Part shown: in pieces, positions 4,610 to 5,785 of the stretch
Layout of the letters: every line of letters begins with the position of its first letter
Position numbering within the stretch: position 1 is the first letter of the stretch
Source of the DNA: an uncultured bacterium
Lineage (GTDB): Bacteria > Actinomycetota > Thermoleophilia > BMS3ABIN01
Direction of reading: 5' to 3'
Assembly: GCA_913009925.1 (NCBI GenBank)
Contig: CAJVWY010000081.1
Location: 1-5,785 of the forward strand
DNA: 5,785 nucleotides
Program-made: the position numbers and the translations under genes
Notes under the pieces: model-generated
What the model saw: only the letters and a program-made list of their open reading frames with translations
Databases searched by the model: none
What the model was told of the DNA's origin: nothing

Positions 4610-5785
4610 ACGCTGTTGTGATCAGTATCGGCACCGAGCTCTGCCGGGGCACCGTGGCGGACACCAACCGTGGTTGGCTTTCCCGGCGGCTGGATGCCGT
4701 CGGCCTGGCGATTATCGCCGGCCTGACCGTACCCGACTCTGCGGCGGCCATCGGGGCGGCCATTACCCACGCGCTCTCTCTGGAGGCGGATATGGTGGTG
4801 GCCACCGGTGGCCTGGGGCCCACCGGGGACGACCTGACGGCGCCGGCGGTGGCGGCTGCCCTGGGGCTGGAGCTTGAGGTTAATCCAGAGGCGGCGGCGA
4901 TGGTGTCACGAGCGGTAGCAGAGCGTTCGGCTGCCGGCGTGATAGAGAACCAGGCGCAGGAGGCGCGCAACCTTGAGCCCCATCAACGCAAGCAGGCCGA
5001 GCTGCCGGTGGGCAGCATGCCCATTAAACCGGCCGGCACAGCGCCCGGGTTCGTGGTAAGCGCCGGCGGTGTCCCCCTGGTCGTCCTGCCCGGCGTGCCC
5101 GGAGAGATGGAGGCCATGTGGGAAGACGCCGTAGCCGTACCGGCCGTACGCCAGGTGCTGGAGAGGGCTGGGCCCCGGCTGCGGCGGACGCTGTGCTTCT
5201 ACGGAACGGGTGAGCCGCGCATAAGTGAGGCGGTGCAACAGCTCATCAGTCAGGCCGGGGTGGAGGCGGAGGTGGGCATCTGCGCTCGCCGGCGCGAGGT
5301 CCGGGTGGATCTGGACTTTAATTTAGAGGATAAGGACCGGGCCTCGCAGATTACCGGGGAACTCAAGAATCTGTTTGCTGATTTCTATTACTCCAGCGGC
5401 GCCGGGATAGAACAGGTGGTCGCTGAAGAGCTGGCTGGCCATGGCCGGACGCTGGCGGTGGGCGAGTCCTGCACCGGGGGCTTGCTGGGAGGGGCGATAA
5501 CCAGCGTACCCGGTTCGTCGCAGTTCTTTTTGGGCGGGGTAATCGCCTATCACAACCGTGTGAAGATGGCGCTGCTCAGAGTCAGACGGGAGGTCCTTGA
5601 CAACGTCGGCGCGGTTTCCGAGCCGGTCGCCCAGCAGTTGGCCCTGGGGGTCAGGTCCCAGACCGGTGCCGATTACGGTATCGGCATCACCGGCGTGGCC
5701 GGGCCCACCGGTGGCACGGAGGATAAACCGGTGGGCCTGGTGTTCATCTGTGTCTCCTCGCAACAGGGGGACGTGGTGGAGCGCT
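4606..5785 (+). CDS. cinA: CinA: NMN deamidase / competence-damage-inducible protein (3' end cut by window)
   Basis: Two-domain protein, 393 codons visible and still open at the window end. Full-length members are about 410-430 residues, so only a short C-terminus is missing. Residues 1 to about 170 are the MoaB/MogA-like domain (COG1058, linked to ADP-ribose/ADP-linked pyrophosphatase activity), opening VVISIGTEL and carrying TGGLGPTGDD at 67-76. Residues about 265-393 are the CinA C-terminal (PncC) domain that deamidates nicotinamide mononucleotide to nicotinate mononucleotide for NAD recycling. It shows ESCTGG at 287-292, YHNRVK at 315-320 and GITGVAGPTGG at 360-370, the conserved active-site segments. 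The frame is continuous without stops. It begins with an ATGA overlap with pgsA. In many Gram-positive bacteria recA lies next and cinA is induced with competence; that part lies outside this window. Cytoplasmic. Confidence 0.94.
   Translation, partial: MNAVVISIGTELCRGTVADTNRGWLSRRLDAVGLAIIAGLTVPDSAAAIGAAITHALSLEADMVVATGGLGPTGDDLTAPAVAAALGLELEVNPEAAAMVSRAVAERSAAGVIENQAQEARNLEPHQRKQAELPVGSMPIKPAGTAPGFVVSAGGVPLVVLPGVPGEMEAMWEDAVAVPAVRQVLERAGPRLRRTLCFYGTGEPRISEAVQQLISQAGVEAEVGICARRREVRVDLDFNLEDKDRASQITGELKNLFADFYYSSGAGIEQVVAEELAGHGRTLAVGESCTGGLLGGAITSVPGSSQFFLGGVIAYHNRVKMALLRVRREVLDNVGAVSEPVAQQLALGVRSQTGADYGIGITGVAGPTGGTEDKPVGLVFICVSSQQGDVVER

Noticed and set aside
4566..4970. 134-codon minus-strand open frame inside cinA
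   Set aside because: Antisense shadow of the conserved N-terminal domain of cinA, without independent support.

Overview
The window holds two divergently arranged gene blocks separated by about 450 bp of non-coding sequence. The DNA is moderately GC-rich, with short intergenic gaps and overlapping start/stop codons. The right-hand order rodZ-pgsA-cinA is typical of Gram-positive-type genomes (Actinomycetota, Bacillota and relatives). Together with the anaerobic-type hydrogenase on the left, this suggests an anaerobic or facultative Gram-positive-lineage bacterium. I cannot name the genus from the sequence.

Left block, minus strand, read from about 2810 down to 1. It encodes a periplasm/exoplasm-facing group 1 nickel-iron hydrogenase. 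The small subunit (1687-2751) has a Tat signal, three iron-sulfur cluster binding sets and a C-terminal hydrophobic anchor. The large subunit follows with a 1-nt TGATG overlap. The key observation is that the large-subunit reading frame appears to stop at a TGA at 137-139, exactly where the first cysteine of the C-terminal nickel-binding motif DPCxxCxxH should be. Reading the TGA as selenocysteine continues the frame through U-I-A-C-A-V-H-V and a normal 15-residue maturation tail to a TAG at 71-73. A hairpin fitting the bacterial SECIS model starts 11 nt after the TGA. I therefore annotate a full-length selenoprotein, a [NiFeSe] hydrogenase (71-1687). A further gene, possibly a membrane cytochrome b, begins at 58 and runs out of the window.

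Middle, 2752-3197. This stretch holds the 5' leader of the hydrogenase operon, with a candidate eight-codon leader ORF that has a strong Shine-Dalgarno sequence and a terminator-like hairpin on the hydrogenase strand. It also holds a probable extended -10 promoter for the rodZ side.

Right block, plus strand: rodZ (cell-shape protein), pgsA (phosphatidylglycerophosphate synthase) and cinA (NMN deamidase/competence-damage protein, cut by the window end). The spacing is tight (23 nt, then a 4-nt ATGA overlap), so these housekeeping genes are probably co-transcribed. They have no evident functional link to the hydrogenase.
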